Below are positions 26,430-36,240 of a stretch of 64,000 nt of DNA, piece by piece. Where the stretch lies: NCBI RefSeq assembly GCF_030227225.1, contig NZ_JASPHQ010000014.1, forward strand, positions 1 to 64,000. The letters are read 5' to 3'. The DNA is from Corynebacterium rhinophilum. GTDB lineage: Bacteria; Actinomycetota; Actinomycetes; Mycobacteriales; Mycobacteriaceae. The position numbers were made by a program, and so were the translations under genes. Each line of letters opens with the position of its first letter. Within the stretch, counting starts at the first letter, position 1. Below the pieces are notes generated by a model, which was given only the letters and a program-made list of their open reading frames with translations, was not told the DNA's origin and did no database searches.

Positions 26430-27956
26430 ATGACATACACCGCCACCCGCGATATTGCCTATTGCCGGGATGCCTCAGCGCTATTTCATAGCTTGGCGCG
26501 ATCGAGCGATTCCTTATTATTGGAAAGCGCTGATATTGAAACCAAGAAGAACCTCACGTGCTTGGCCGTGCTTGATGCCGCGGCAAAAGTCACCTGCACC
26601 GGCCAGCGGGTTCGCGTCCTGGCGCTCAGCCCAGCGGGGGAGCAGCTCATCACCATGCTGCAATCGCGCTTTACAGACCGGATTGTTTCACGTGAAACCA
26701 CGGAAATTGTTTTTGAGTTCTCGCCCTCCAACGAGTCCGATGAACGGCAACGGCTCCTAGATGAATCGACGGCGGATATCCTCCGCGCGCTGCAGCGCGA
26801 TGATTCCTATTCCTCGCCCCTATTGCCCTTCGTCGCCGGCGGGTTTGCCTATGACTATTTGGCCACTTTTGAAAACTTACCTGAGGTAGGCGAGGGGCCC
26901 AATAAGTTTCCCGATTATGAATTCCTCGTCGCCCAAACCGTCCTCGCGGTGGACCACCTAACGCAGACGGCGCACGTAGAGGGCTGGGATATCGACCGAG
27001 CCCGCTTGGAAGACACGCTCGATGCGCTCGCCGGGACACCCGTGGCCGAGGTAAAGAATCCAGCGCCCAGCCAGCCCGCGGGAACCTTGACTGCAACCGC
27101 GGATATTGACGATGCCGCGTTTTGCGAACAGGTAACGCGGCTCAAGGGCAATATTGATTCCGGCGATATTTACCAAGTTGTCCCCGCCCGTACCTTCACG
27201 GTAGATTGTCCCGATGCTTTCGCGGCCTACCGCCAGCTCCGTGAGACCAATCCTTCGCCGTATATGTTCTATCTCCGGGGAGAAGATTACGAGCTTTTCG
27301 GCGCATCACCGGAGTCCAATTTGAAGTTTGACCCAGAGACGCGGCAGGTTGAGCTCTATCCCATTGCCGGAACCAGACCCCGCGGGCTCAACCCGGACGG
27401 CACCATCAATGATGAATTAGATATTCGCAACGAACTCGAAATGCGCACGGACACCAAGGAGCTAGCCGAGCACACCATGCTGGTAGATCTCGCCCGCAAT
27501 GATCTCGCCCGCGTAGCAGAACCCGGCACGCGGCGGGTAGCAGACTTGCTCCAAGTAGACCGCTACTCGCGGGTCATGCACTTGGTCTCCCGCGTGACCG
27601 CCACCTTGCACAAAGACTTCGATGCCCTCGATGCCTACCGCGCCTGCATGAACATGGGAACGTTGACCGGCGCGCCCAAGCTACGCGCCAGCGAGCTCAT
27701 CCGCCAAGCCGAACACAAACGCCGTGGCTCCTACGGCGGCGCAGTGGGGTACCTGCGCGGCGATGGCGCCATGGATACCTGCATTGTCATTCGCTCCGCC
27801 TTCGTGCACCGCAGTACGGCTGCTGTTCAAGCCGGTGCCGGGGTGGTGCACGATTCCGTCCCGCAATCCGAAGCCGATGAAACCCTGCACAAGTCCTATG
27901 CCGTTCTCCACGCCATTGCCCTCGCGCACAACGCCACCCTGGAGGTACAGCGATGA
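26430..27956 (+). CDS. trpE: anthranilate synthase component I
   Basis: The 508-residue enzyme makes anthranilate from chorismate with TrpG. The N-terminal LLLESADI contains the LLES motif linked to tryptophan feedback inhibition. The catalytic core has FGASPESNLKF, PIAGTRPRG and GTLTGAPKLRA. AAAGGG precedes the ATG. Its stop overlaps the trpG start (ATGA). A perfect parS lies at 26685 and encodes VSRET in the N-terminal domain. Confidence 0.96.
   Translation: MTYTATRDIAYCRDASALFHSLARSSDSLLLESADIETKKNLTCLAVLDAAAKVTCTGQRVRVLALSPAGEQLITMLQSRFTDRIVSRETTEIVFEFSPSNESDERQRLLDESTADILRALQRDDSYSSPLLPFVAGGFAYDYLATFENLPEVGEGPNKFPDYEFLVAQTVLAVDHLTQTAHVEGWDIDRARLEDTLDALAGTPVAEVKNPAPSQPAGTLTATADIDDAAFCEQVTRLKGNIDSGDIYQVVPARTFTVDCPDAFAAYRQLRETNPSPYMFYLRGEDYELFGASPESNLKFDPETRQVELYPIAGTRPRGLNPDGTINDELDIRNELEMRTDTKELAEHTMLVDLARNDLARVAEPGTRRVADLLQVDRYSRVMHLVSRVTATLHKDFDALDAYRACMNMGTLTGAPKLRASELIRQAEHKRRGSYGGAVGYLRGDGAMDTCIVIRSAFVHRSTAAVQAGAGVVHDSVPQSEADETLHKSYAVLHAIALAHNATLEVQR
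26685..26698. other. parS centromere site (in trpE)
   Basis: This is a perfect GTTTCACGTGAAAC palindrome in the trpE coding sequence. Confidence 0.92.
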
Positions 27957-28600
27957 ATTCGCCGCATGTGGTTCTGCTCGATAACCACGATTCCTTTGTC
28001 TATAACCTCGTCGACACCCTCGCCGGCTACCGCACCACCGTCTACCGCAACAGCGTCTCCGTCGCGGAGGTGCTCGCAGCCGAGCCCGATATTATTGTGC
28101 TTTCCCCGGGCCCTGGGCATCCGCGCGATGCTGGCTGCATGATGGAGCTTATCGATGCCACCTTGGGCACCATCCCCATCCTCGGCGTCTGCCTAGGTTT
28201 CCAGGCGCTACTGGAATACCACGGGGGCGGGGTAGGGCCCTGCGGGCCGGTGCACGGTAAGTCCATGCCCATGACGCTTACCGATGCCGGCACCGCCCAC
28301 CCAGTCTTCGCCGGCCTAGCCACCGATGCCGACCCCGCCCAGCCCGGCGTCCCCGGTACCCAGGTCCCGGTGGCGCGGTATCACTCCTTGGGGTGCACGC
28401 AGGTGCCGGCCGGCATGCGGGTGCTCGCGGAGACGAAGGCGGGTATCGGCACCATCGCGATGGCGGCCGAAACGGACGATGGCATGGCGCTGGGGATGCA
28501 ATTCCACCCAGAGTCGATTCTTTCTCCTCGTGGCCCAGACATGCTGAACCGTTGCATTCACCGACTATCCACTCACCCCACTATGGAGCTAAAAGACTAA
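27953..28600 (+). CDS. trpG: anthranilate synthase component II (glutamine amidotransferase)
   Basis: The 215-residue class I amidotransferase has the nucleophile Cys in ILGVCLGFQA and the His-Glu pair in GMQFHPESIL. It starts within the trpE stop (ATGA) and ends in TAATG shared with trpD, so translation of all three genes is coupled. Confidence 0.95.
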   Translation: MNSPHVVLLDNHDSFVYNLVDTLAGYRTTVYRNSVSVAEVLAAEPDIIVLSPGPGHPRDAGCMMELIDATLGTIPILGVCLGFQALLEYHGGGVGPCGPVHGKSMPMTLTDAGTAHPVFAGLATDADPAQPGVPGTQVPVARYHSLGCTQVPAGMRVLAETKAGIGTIAMAAETDDGMALGMQFHPESILSPRGPDMLNRCIHRLSTHPTMELKD

Positions 28601-29619
28601 TGACGAACCAGAGCCCGCTGAAAACACTGCAAGCCTTCCTGGATAATCCCGCGCCCACCGTGGAGGAGGCCACCGAGGTCTTCACCCCAGTTGCCGTGGG
28701 CGATTACGACGATATTCAAATCTCCGCGCTGCTTACACATATCCGCACCCGCGGCGAGACCCTCGCGGATATTACGGGCGCCGCCAAGGCGTTCTTGAAA
28801 GTTGGCCACCCATTTCCCATTACTGGTGAAGGCCTCATGGACTCCGCGGGAACGGGCGGCGATGGCGCGAATACCATCAATATCACGACGGCCGCCTCCT
28901 TAGTCGCCGCCGCTGGGGGGGTGAGGATGGTCAAGCACGGCAATCGATCCGTCTCCTCCAAGTCCGGTTCTGCCGATGTGCTTGAGGCACTGAATATTCC
29001 GCTGGACCTCGACGTGGACCGCGCCGTCCGGCAGTTCGAAGCCTCCAACTTCACCTTTCTCTTTGCTCCGGCCTACAACCCAGCCGTGGCCCACGTGCAA
29101 CCGGTGCGAAAGGCTCTCGGGGTCTCCACCATTTTCAATACCTTGGGGCCCTTGCTCTCCCCGGGCCGCCCCGAGCTTCAGATCATGGGCATCGCCAACC
29201 CATCACAAGGCCCCATGATCGCGGAAGTTTTCCGAGAGCTGGGGCGCACGCGGGCGCTCGTCGTCCACGGTGCGGGTACCGATGAAATCGCTACCCACGG
29301 CACCACACAGGTCTGGGAACTAAAGGACGGCGAAATTTCGCACTATGAGCTAACGCCGGAGGAACTGGGCATCGCCAAGCATGAGCTCAGTGAGCTCGCC
29401 GGCGGCGACGGCCAAGATAACGCTGCACACGTGCGCGCTATCTTTAATGGCTCGGGTAAGCCGGCGCACTATGATGCGGTCGCGGCATCGGCTGGAGCGA
29501 TGTTTTATCTGGGTGGCACCGCGGCAACGATTGCGGAGGGCGTCACGCACGCCAAGGGGCTCATCGATGGCGGTGACGTGGACCGCTGGCTGCGCACCCA
29601 CGAGGAAGCCGAATACTAA
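28600..29619 (+). CDS. trpD: anthranilate phosphoribosyltransferase
   Basis: The 339-residue enzyme transfers phosphoribose from PRPP to anthranilate. The PRPP loop DSAGTGGDGANTINIT and the site KHGNRSVSSKSGSAD are conserved. The ATG overlaps the trpG stop and has GGAG upstream; longer in-frame readings into trpG are rejected on this basis. Confidence 0.95.
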   Translation: MTNQSPLKTLQAFLDNPAPTVEEATEVFTPVAVGDYDDIQISALLTHIRTRGETLADITGAAKAFLKVGHPFPITGEGLMDSAGTGGDGANTINITTAASLVAAAGGVRMVKHGNRSVSSKSGSADVLEALNIPLDLDVDRAVRQFEASNFTFLFAPAYNPAVAHVQPVRKALGVSTIFNTLGPLLSPGRPELQIMGIANPSQGPMIAEVFRELGRTRALVVHGAGTDEIATHGTTQVWELKDGEISHYELTPEELGIAKHELSELAGGDGQDNAAHVRAIFNGSGKPAHYDAVAASAGAMFYLGGTAATIAEGVTHAKGLIDGGDVDRWLRTHEEAEY

Positions 29620-29642
29620 AGAAACCACACTAGGGATAAGAA

Positions 29643-31070
29643 ATGACAGAAGAGAAACTGCCGACGGTGCTCGAGGGGATTGTGGCTCAGCGCCGCACAC
29701 ACCTTGCCGGCATTCGCGAACGCATCGCGCACGTAGACGTAGACAGGCTTGAGCCGTCCCACCGTTCGCTTTTTGCCGCGCTCAATGGCACCAACCGCTT
29801 CATCATGGAGTGCAAGTCTGCGTCGCCATCCCTCGGAATGATTCGCGAGGATTACCACCCCGGCGATATCGCGCGTATCTATTCCCGCTATGCGGATGCC
29901 ATTTCCGTGCTGTGTGAGCCGGAGCGGTTCGGCGGGGATTACGATCACCTCCAGACCGTGGCCCAGTCCACACACCTGCCGGTATTGTGCAAGGATTTCA
30001 TCGTCGATCCGATTCAGGTTTATGCCGCGCGCTACTACGGCGCGGATGCAATTTTGCTCATGATGTCCATCGTGGATGATGAGACCTTTGCGCAGCTGAA
30101 GGCTTTGGCAGATAAGTTAGGGCTCGACGTTCTCACTGAAGCCATCACCAAGGAAGAGGTGGACCGCGCCCTGTCCTTCGGGGTGGAGATCATCGGTATT
30201 AATAACCGCAACCTCCATGACTTGAGCATCGATCTCTCCCGCACCGAGCAACTCGCCGGGTACGTGCCTGACAATAAAGTGGTCGTTTCCGAATCCGGCA
30301 TTCGCGATAACCACACCGTCCGACGTTTAGGCGCCCACGCCAACGCCTTCCTCGTCGGCTCCCAACTGACCTCCCACAAGGACATCGACCGCGCCGCCCG
30401 GGATCTGCTCTTCGGTGCGAATAAGGTCTGCGGACTCACCGCCGCCTCCACCGCCCAAGCCGCCCGCGCCTCCGGTGCCCGCTACGGAGGGCTCATCTTC
30501 GCCCCAGATTCCCCGCGAAATGTTTCACGTGAAACCGCCGAGGAAATCATCGCCGCCGAACCCGACTTGGATTTCGTAGCAGTGAGCCGCAGCGACGACC
30601 CCGCCGAATTGCGAGAGATAGCGGCAACCCGTGGGCTGTCCGGAATTCAGTTGCACGCCCCATTCCAAGGCAGCGTGGATGGAGAGCTAGCTTTCATCGA
30701 CCGTACCCGCGCGGCCCTCGCGGACACCGACGCAGAATTAGTCTGGCGGGCCATCGATATGACCAACCCCCAGTGGGTAGAAATGGCGCCGCAGCTTGCC
30801 GGACGGGTTGACCGCCTCGTGCTCGACTCGGGTAGGGGAGGGACCGGACGCAGCTTTGATTGGTCAGAAATCCCGGACGACATCAAAGCCCACAGCTTGT
30901 TGGCCGGTGGCCTCAACCTCGACAACCTGGATGGCGCGCTCCAAGTGGGAACAGCGGGGCTCGACCTGAACTCGGGATTAGAAACACACCCCGGGGACAA
31001 AGACGCCGCCCTGATTTCTCAAGCCTTCCGCACCATCCGATTATTCAATGAACCTGACAAGAAAGATTAA
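29643..31070 (+). CDS. trpCF: bifunctional indole-3-glycerol-phosphate synthase / PRA isomerase
   Basis: This 475-residue fusion catalyses two steps. The TrpC barrel (about 1-262) has [16 protein letters not shown] and IGINNRNL. The TrpF barrel (about 263-475) has KVCGLTAAS, where Cys is the catalytic nucleophile, and [15 protein letters not shown]. The fused arrangement matches C. glutamicum. A perfect parS at 30522 lies just inside the TrpF domain and encodes VSRET. Confidence 0.95.
   Translation: MTEEKLPTVLEGIVAQRRTHLAGIRERIAHVDVDRLEPSHRSLFAALNGTNRFIMECKSASPSLGMIREDYHPGDIARIYSRYADAISVLCEPERFGGDYDHLQTVAQSTHLPVLCKDFIVDPIQVYAARYYGADAILLMMSIVDDETFAQLKALADKLGLDVLTEAITKEEVDRALSFGVEIIGINNRNLHDLSIDLSRTEQLAGYVPDNKVVVSESGIRDNHTVRRLGAHANAFLVGSQLTSHKDIDRAARDLLFGANKVCGLTAASTAQAARASGARYGGLIFAPDSPRNVSRETAEEIIAAEPDLDFVAVSRSDDPAELREIAATRGLSGIQLHAPFQGSVDGELAFIDRTRAALADTDAELVWRAIDMTNPQWVEMAPQLAGRVDRLVLDSGRGGTGRSFDWSEIPDDIKAHSLLAGGLNLDNLDGALQVGTAGLDLNSGLETHPGDKDAALISQAFRTIRLFNEPDKKD
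30522..30535. other. parS centromere site (in trpCF)
   Basis: This is a perfect GTTTCACGTGAAAC palindrome in the trpCF coding sequence. Confidence 0.92.
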
Positions 31071-31072
31071 CC

Positions 31073-32275
<1,203 letters not shown>

Positions 32276-32277
32276 TC

Positions 32278-33120
32278 ATGGGCAGCCGTTACGATAAACT
32301 TTTTGCCGCGTTGAGTGAGAAGAAGGAAGGCGCGTTTGTACCTTTCATCATGCTGGACGATCCAACTCCTGAGGCTAGCCTGGATATCATCCGCACCGCA
32401 GTCGTCGCCGGGGCGGACGCCCTGGAGCTCGGCGTCCCCTTCTCCGATCCAGTGGCGGATGGCCCAACCATCCAGGCCTCCCATATCCGCGCCCTCGATG
32501 GGGGAGCAACCCTTGATAGTGCTTTGGAGCAGGTGCGGACGATTCGCACGGAGTTCCCTGATCTGCCCATCGGCATGTTGATCTATGGCAACGTTGCCTT
32601 CGCCCGCGGGGTGGAGCAATTCTATGCGGAGTTCGCGGAAGCTGGTGCCGATAGCATTTTGCTTCCCGATGTCCCCGTGCGCGAAGGCGCCCCTTTCATC
32701 GCCGCGGCAAAGGAAGCTGAAATCGACCCCATCTTCATCGCACCCGCGCGGGCCGCTGAACGCACGCTTGCCGGCGTCGCCAAGCATTCACAGGGATATA
32801 TTTACGCGATCTCCCGCGATGGCGTGACGGGAACCGAGAAAGAATCTGAGACCACTGGCCTCGATGAGGTGGTTGCCAGCATTCAGCGCTTCGATGGTCC
32901 ACCGGTGCTGCTCGGTTTCGGTATTTCTTCGCCACAGCACGTCGCCGAAGCCATCGCTGCAAACGCTGCGGGCGCCATTACCGGCTCCGCCATTACCAAG
33001 ATTATCGACCGCCATGTTTCACGTGAAACCGGTGCCGCCGGGACGATCAATGATGCGAATGCCTTGCATGCGGAGCTGACCGAATTCATCGCCGGGATGA
33101 AGGAAGCGACCAAGAAATAG
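32278..33120 (+). CDS. trpA: tryptophan synthase alpha subunit
   Basis: The 280-residue TIM barrel cleaves indole-3-glycerol phosphate. Conserved segments are LELGVPFSDPVADGPTIQ (catalytic Asp), LLPDVPV and LGFGISSPQHV; the catalytic Glu is replaced in position by the acidic residue cluster I cannot place with certainty at the N-terminus. It follows trpB by two bases and ends the operon. It contains a perfect parS at 33016 that encodes VSRET. Confidence 0.94.
   Translation: MGSRYDKLFAALSEKKEGAFVPFIMLDDPTPEASLDIIRTAVVAGADALELGVPFSDPVADGPTIQASHIRALDGGATLDSALEQVRTIRTEFPDLPIGMLIYGNVAFARGVEQFYAEFAEAGADSILLPDVPVREGAPFIAAAKEAEIDPIFIAPARAAERTLAGVAKHSQGYIYAISRDGVTGTEKESETTGLDEVVASIQRFDGPPVLLGFGISSPQHVAEAIAANAAGAITGSAITKIIDRHVSRETGAAGTINDANALHAELTEFIAGMKEATKK
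33016..33029. other. parS centromere site (in trpA)
   Basis: This is a perfect GTTTCACGTGAAAC palindrome in the trpA coding sequence. Confidence 0.92.
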
Positions 33121-33148
33121 GGCGCGTCCGAACGGTGGCGCCACAAAA

Positions 33149-33197
33149 AGCCCCCTGGCTTCCTCCCAAATTTGTTGGGTGGGGAAGCCAGGGGGCT
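33149..33197. terminator. bidirectional terminator between trpA and the symporter gene
   Basis: AGCCCCCTGGCTTCC pairs with GGAAGCCAGGGGGCT (15 bp), with CCCAA/TTGGG extending the stem inside. TTTTTG follows on the minus strand, so it most clearly terminates the symporter gene; on the plus strand it ends the trp operon. Confidence 0.88.
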
Positions 33198-33202
33198 CAA
33201 TT

Positions 33203-33216
33203 GTTTCACGTGAAAC
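33203..33216. other. parS centromere site (end of the symporter gene)
   Basis: This perfect GTTTCACGTGAAAC palindrome lies between the terminator and the symporter stop codon, sharing its last base with that stop. Confidence 0.92.
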
Positions 33217-34427
33217 TAGGCCGCAGTCTCTGCCTCTTCTTCATTGAGAGTATCGACCTTATCGCGGGCAAACTTATCAACGACCATCGCGATGGCACCA
33301 TCGCCAGTAACGTTTGCCGCGGTACCAACGGAATCGATCGCGATATAAGCGGCGATCATCAACGCCACCATTCCGTCATCAAAGCCCATCATGTCCGCCA
33401 ATAGACCAACGGCCACCATAACGGCACCACCCGGCACACCTGGTGCGGCGATCATCATGATTCCCAACAGGAAGATAAAGCCTAGGCCGGTACCAGTGCT
33501 GATATCCATATTGGCCATAAAGACAATGGCGAATGCGTAAAGCGTCAGCTTCATCATAGAGCCGGACAGGTGGATCGTCGCGCACAGCGGGATCACGAAG
33601 CTCGCGACCGGCTTCGAAATGCCGTTGCGCAAGCTGGACTCCAGGGAGACCGGAATGGTTGCCGCAGAAGAAGACGTGCCCAATGCCGTGAAGTAAGCCG
33701 GAAGCATATTCCGCAGCGCCTTAAAAGGGTTCTTCCCTGCGATTGCACCGGCAACCACGTACTGGAGCACGAGGTACACCAGCGTCATAACCACTGCCAG
33801 GATCAGTACCTTCGCGAAGGCAGAGAGGACATCTCCAATATTGCCATTCATACCCAGGCCAAGGAACATGCCGAAAATGTAGAACGGCAAAATGGGAATG
33901 ACGAATCCCCAAATGACCTTAACCACCACATTTTCCAGTTCCTTAGTGACGGTGTAGAGCGTATCGGACTTCACCGTCGTCATAGCGACACCAATGCAGA
34001 AGGAGAGCAATAGCGCCGTCATCACCTCAAACGGTGGTGCCATCTCCACCTCGAAATAAGGGGAGAGGGAGCCTTCGTCCACGTCCGACACGTTGGTTAC
34101 TAGGGTTTGGCCCGCCAACATCGAGGGATAGAGCCACTGTGCCAAGCCATAGGCAATCAACCCCGCAAGAATGGTGGAGCCATAGGCGATGCCCGCCGTA
34201 ACCCCCAACCATTTTCCAGCGCCCTTGCCTAGACCGGCGATCGCCGGGGCGACAAGGGCAAAAATCAAGACAGGAATGAAGAAATTGAGGAAGTTACCAA
34301 ATAGCCCGTTAAACGTGGCAAAGGCTCGACCGAACCATTCGGGCGCAAAAAGGCTAACGACGATGCCAAGCACGATGGCGAGAACGATGCGGAAAAGGAG
34401 AGAGTCCGCTATTTTCTTGAGATTCAT
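33216..34427 (-). CDS. dicarboxylate/amino acid:cation symporter (DAACS)
   Basis: The 403-residue carrier has the DAACS reentrant-loop motif TSSSAATIPVSL, the GSMMKLTLYA segment and a late helix with AIDSVGTAANVTGDGA containing the conserved Asn and Asp ligands. It resembles SstT/GltP-like Na+ or H+ symporters; whether it carries serine, glutamate or dicarboxylates cannot be told. The promoter region is the 206-bp gap 34428-34633, where no clear operator is seen. Confidence 0.88.
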   Translation of the reverse strand: MNLKKIADSLLFRIVLAIVLGIVVSLFAPEWFGRAFATFNGLFGNFLNFFIPVLIFALVAPAIAGLGKGAGKWLGVTAGIAYGSTILAGLIAYGLAQWLYPSMLAGQTLVTNVSDVDEGSLSPYFEVEMAPPFEVMTALLLSFCIGVAMTTVKSDTLYTVTKELENVVVKVIWGFVIPILPFYIFGMFLGLGMNGNIGDVLSAFAKVLILAVVMTLVYLVLQYVVAGAIAGKNPFKALRNMLPAYFTALGTSSSAATIPVSLESSLRNGISKPVASFVIPLCATIHLSGSMMKLTLYAFAIVFMANMDISTGTGLGFIFLLGIMMIAAPGVPGGAVMVAVGLLADMMGFDDGMVALMIAAYIAIDSVGTAANVTGDGAIAMVVDKFARDKVDTLNEEEAETAA

Positions 34428-34633
34428 GCAATCACAATCAGGTTAGGTGTTCCCAGTCCGAGCACGCACGTGGGTGCGGTCCAGCGGAAGGAGAAACAAC
34501 GTGGTGCAGGTGCAAAACCGAGCGAATATCTATCGATCGATCCAAATTGAATATTACCCGAGCCGCCTTATATTTAAGACACAAGCCCCGTAGCTTAATT
34601 TCCAATATGGTGTTGCAGGATTAAACTAAGGAT

Positions 34634-35101
34634 ATGGTCGCAGTGGGAATCATATTTTTAGTCCTTGCCGTTTTCCTTATCGCGGTGGGCGCACTCGCCG
34701 CCACCAAGCGGTTGCCCGGCAATAAATACATCGGCTTGCGTTTACAAGAAATCCGAAAGTCGCGAGAAGCGTGGGATAATGCCCACGCGGTCGCCGGTCC
34801 CTTCTGGGCCCTAGGCGGAGTATCGCTGCTTTTCGGTGGCGTCGTAGCTTTCCGCGCGGAGGGTTGGATGTGGCTCATTCCGGTCACCACTTTCGTCATC
34901 GCGATCCTCGCGCTTTCCGTCGGTTCGAACCTTGGATCGCGCGCAGCATTTCTTTACGAGCAAGCACATGCCGGCGAAGATGGTTGTGGCGATAGCTGCA
35001 ACTGTGGCTGCGGTGGGGAAGAGGCCGCCACTGACTCCGCCACCCAACCCGAGGTTGATCTGGGCGCACTCCGCCAGGCCGCCCGACACTCTGATAATTA
35101 A
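34634..35101 (+). CDS. SdpI-family-like membrane protein with Cys-rich tail
   Basis: This 155-residue protein has three or four membrane helices (about 1-23, 52-73, 78-96). NKYIGLRLQEIRKSREAWDNAH between the first two matches the SdpI/DUF family signature. After the last helix a tail carries a tight Cys cluster, CGDSCNCGCG (Cys118, 122, 124, 126), then an acidic end. The cluster could bind a metal. An AAGGAT lies close to the ATG. A terminator follows. Confidence 0.75.
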   Translation: MVAVGIIFLVLAVFLIAVGALAATKRLPGNKYIGLRLQEIRKSREAWDNAHAVAGPFWALGGVSLLFGGVVAFRAEGWMWLIPVTTFVIAILALSVGSNLGSRAAFLYEQAHAGEDGCGDSCNCGCGGEEAATDSATQPEVDLGALRQAARHSDN

Positions 35102-35129
35102 ATAATAAGCTTTCGCGTTCCTTTTCTCC

Positions 35130-35186
35130 CTCCCTTTCCTGTCCGGCAATCGCCACACACAGGGACAGGGGAGGGAGATTTTTTAT
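35130..35186 (+). terminator. terminator after the SdpI-like gene
   Basis: CTCCCTTTCCTGTCC pairs with GGACAGGGGAGGGAG (two wobble pairs), and TTTTTT follows at about 35179. Confidence 0.85.
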
Positions 35187-35192
35187 GACACA

Positions 35193-35236
35193 GTGACGTT
35201 ATTGTTCTAAACGAGCAATCATGCTCGTTTCGTCAC
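35193..35236. promoter_or_regulatory. perfect palindrome upstream of the small secreted protein
   Basis: AAACGAGCA-ATCA-TGCTCGTTT (35209-35230) is a 9+4+9 perfect inverted repeat without a T run, so more like an operator than a terminator. It is flanked by GTGACG (35193-35198) and CGTCAC (35231-35236), a second inverted pair placed asymmetrically. The next gene starts 160 bp downstream. The rest of the 297-bp gap shows nothing clear. Confidence 0.6.
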
Positions 35237-35398
35237 AACTAAATTAAAAACCCAATTCGGTTATAACATCCATATTGGTTTTTAGCTATAGTGGTTCCAC
35301 TCCACTAAATGCAATTCCTGTGGAAACTCATAGAACTCACATAAAGGTTCCGCACAGTGCCACTCAGCCGCTACACCTAACACAGGCAAGGGTAGACA

Positions 35399-35623
35399 AT
35401 GGGTGGCATGAAGAAAACAACAGCTCTCGCCGCAATCGCCGTGTCCACTTTTAGCATCGGTTCTTATGTCGCCGACTCCCAACGCGTCAATCCGGAATCA
35501 CAAGCCGCAGGAAGGGAGGGCCCGCATCCCATTGTTAATGACCTAGGCCTCGATTCCGGCACCTATGAACTCACACCTACCGAGTCTGGTTCCGTCGCCA
35601 CCTGGAACGGTAACTTTTCCTAA
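35399..35623 (+). CDS. small secreted or membrane-tethered protein, 74 aa
   Basis: A basic start (MGGMKKTT) and a short hydrophobic stretch (ALAAIAVSTFSIGSYVA) form a signal peptide or anchor. The remaining 45 residues are polar, with no Cys. AAGGGT lies six bases before the ATG; ATG 35408 is an alternative. I do not recognise the family. A palindrome at 35209 and a parS right after the stop bracket the gene. Confidence 0.6.
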   Translation: MGGMKKTTALAAIAVSTFSIGSYVADSQRVNPESQAAGREGPHPIVNDLGLDSGTYELTPTESGSVATWNGNFS

Positions 35624-35629
35624 TTGTAT

Positions 35630-35643
35630 GTTTCACGTGAAAC
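35630..35643. other. parS centromere site (intergenic)
   Basis: This perfect GTTTCACGTGAAAC palindrome lies seven bases after the stop of the small secreted protein. Confidence 0.92.
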
Positions 35644-35743
35644 CTGCACCTGATACTTCCACATTATGATTTCCGCACAAGTATTACTACCCGCCGACGA
35701 AATCATATTCCGACCTTAAACCATTCAGGATAGAGTAGGGGCT

Positions 35744-36109
35744 ATGGCTATTTGTTCGCGTCGCATGTTTTTGCTCGGATCCGCTACGACTTTCGCAGGT
35801 GCGTACCTCGCGGCCTGCGGCTCAGAACCGCCCGCGGAGATCGCGGCTACGGACATTCCCGTAGGCTCCGGGATCATCGTCGATGGGGTTATCTTCACAC
35901 AGCCGCAAGAGGGAGAGTTTAAAGCCTACTCCCAAACCTGCCCGCACCAACAAAACCCCATTACAGAAATCGATGGTATGACTGCCACCTGCACTGCGCA
36001 TCATACGTCCTATAACCTGCAAGACGGTTCGGTGATCGACGGGCCCGGCCGAGACCCACTCAAAGAGTTTGAGGTAAGCCAAGAGGGCGGAAAGGTCACT
36101 ACCGCGTAA
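35744..36109 (+). CDS. Rieske [2Fe-2S] lipoprotein
   Basis: The 121-residue protein has an N-terminus with paired Arg (SRRMFLLGS) and lipobox LAAC (Cys25), so it is probably a lipoprotein exported by Tat or Sec. The Rieske ligands are Cys66-Pro-His68 and Cys83-Thr-Ala-His86. The two extra Cys that form a disulfide in bc1-type Rieske proteins are missing, as in ferredoxin-like Rieske domains. No partner oxidase is adjacent; its electron partner is unknown. Confidence 0.85.
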   Translation: MAICSRRMFLLGSATTFAGAYLAACGSEPPAEIAATDIPVGSGIIVDGVIFTQPQEGEFKAYSQTCPHQQNPITEIDGMTATCTAHHTSYNLQDGSVIDGPGRDPLKEFEVSQEGGKVTTA

Positions 36110-36142
36110 ATACCCGCGGATGTCTCACCTTCTACCCGCATG

Positions 36143-36156
36143 GTTTCACGTGAAAC
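36143..36156. other. parS centromere site (intergenic)
   Basis: This perfect GTTTCACGTGAAAC palindrome lies about 85 bp upstream of the BASS-family gene and is the parS closest to the origin in this window. Confidence 0.92.
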
Positions 36157-36227
36157 TATGCGGCTTAAGAGGGGTACACGGGAGAAAATTATCTCCACAA
36201 CCTTTCGTGGAACCACGCGCGACGGTT

Positions 36228-36233
36228 TACACT
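36228..36233 (+). promoter_or_regulatory. -10 element, candidate leaderless promoter of the BASS gene
   Basis: TACACT is separated by seven bases from the ATG at 36241, and no ribosome-binding site is present. The -35 is weak. Confidence 0.45.
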
Positions 36234-36240
36234 TTTGGTC

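Noticed and set aside
34920..34932. GGTTCGAACC, resembling a tRNA T-loop (also near 59520)
   Set aside because: Both lie within coding sequence and have no acceptor, anticodon or D-arm around them. No tRNA was found in the window.
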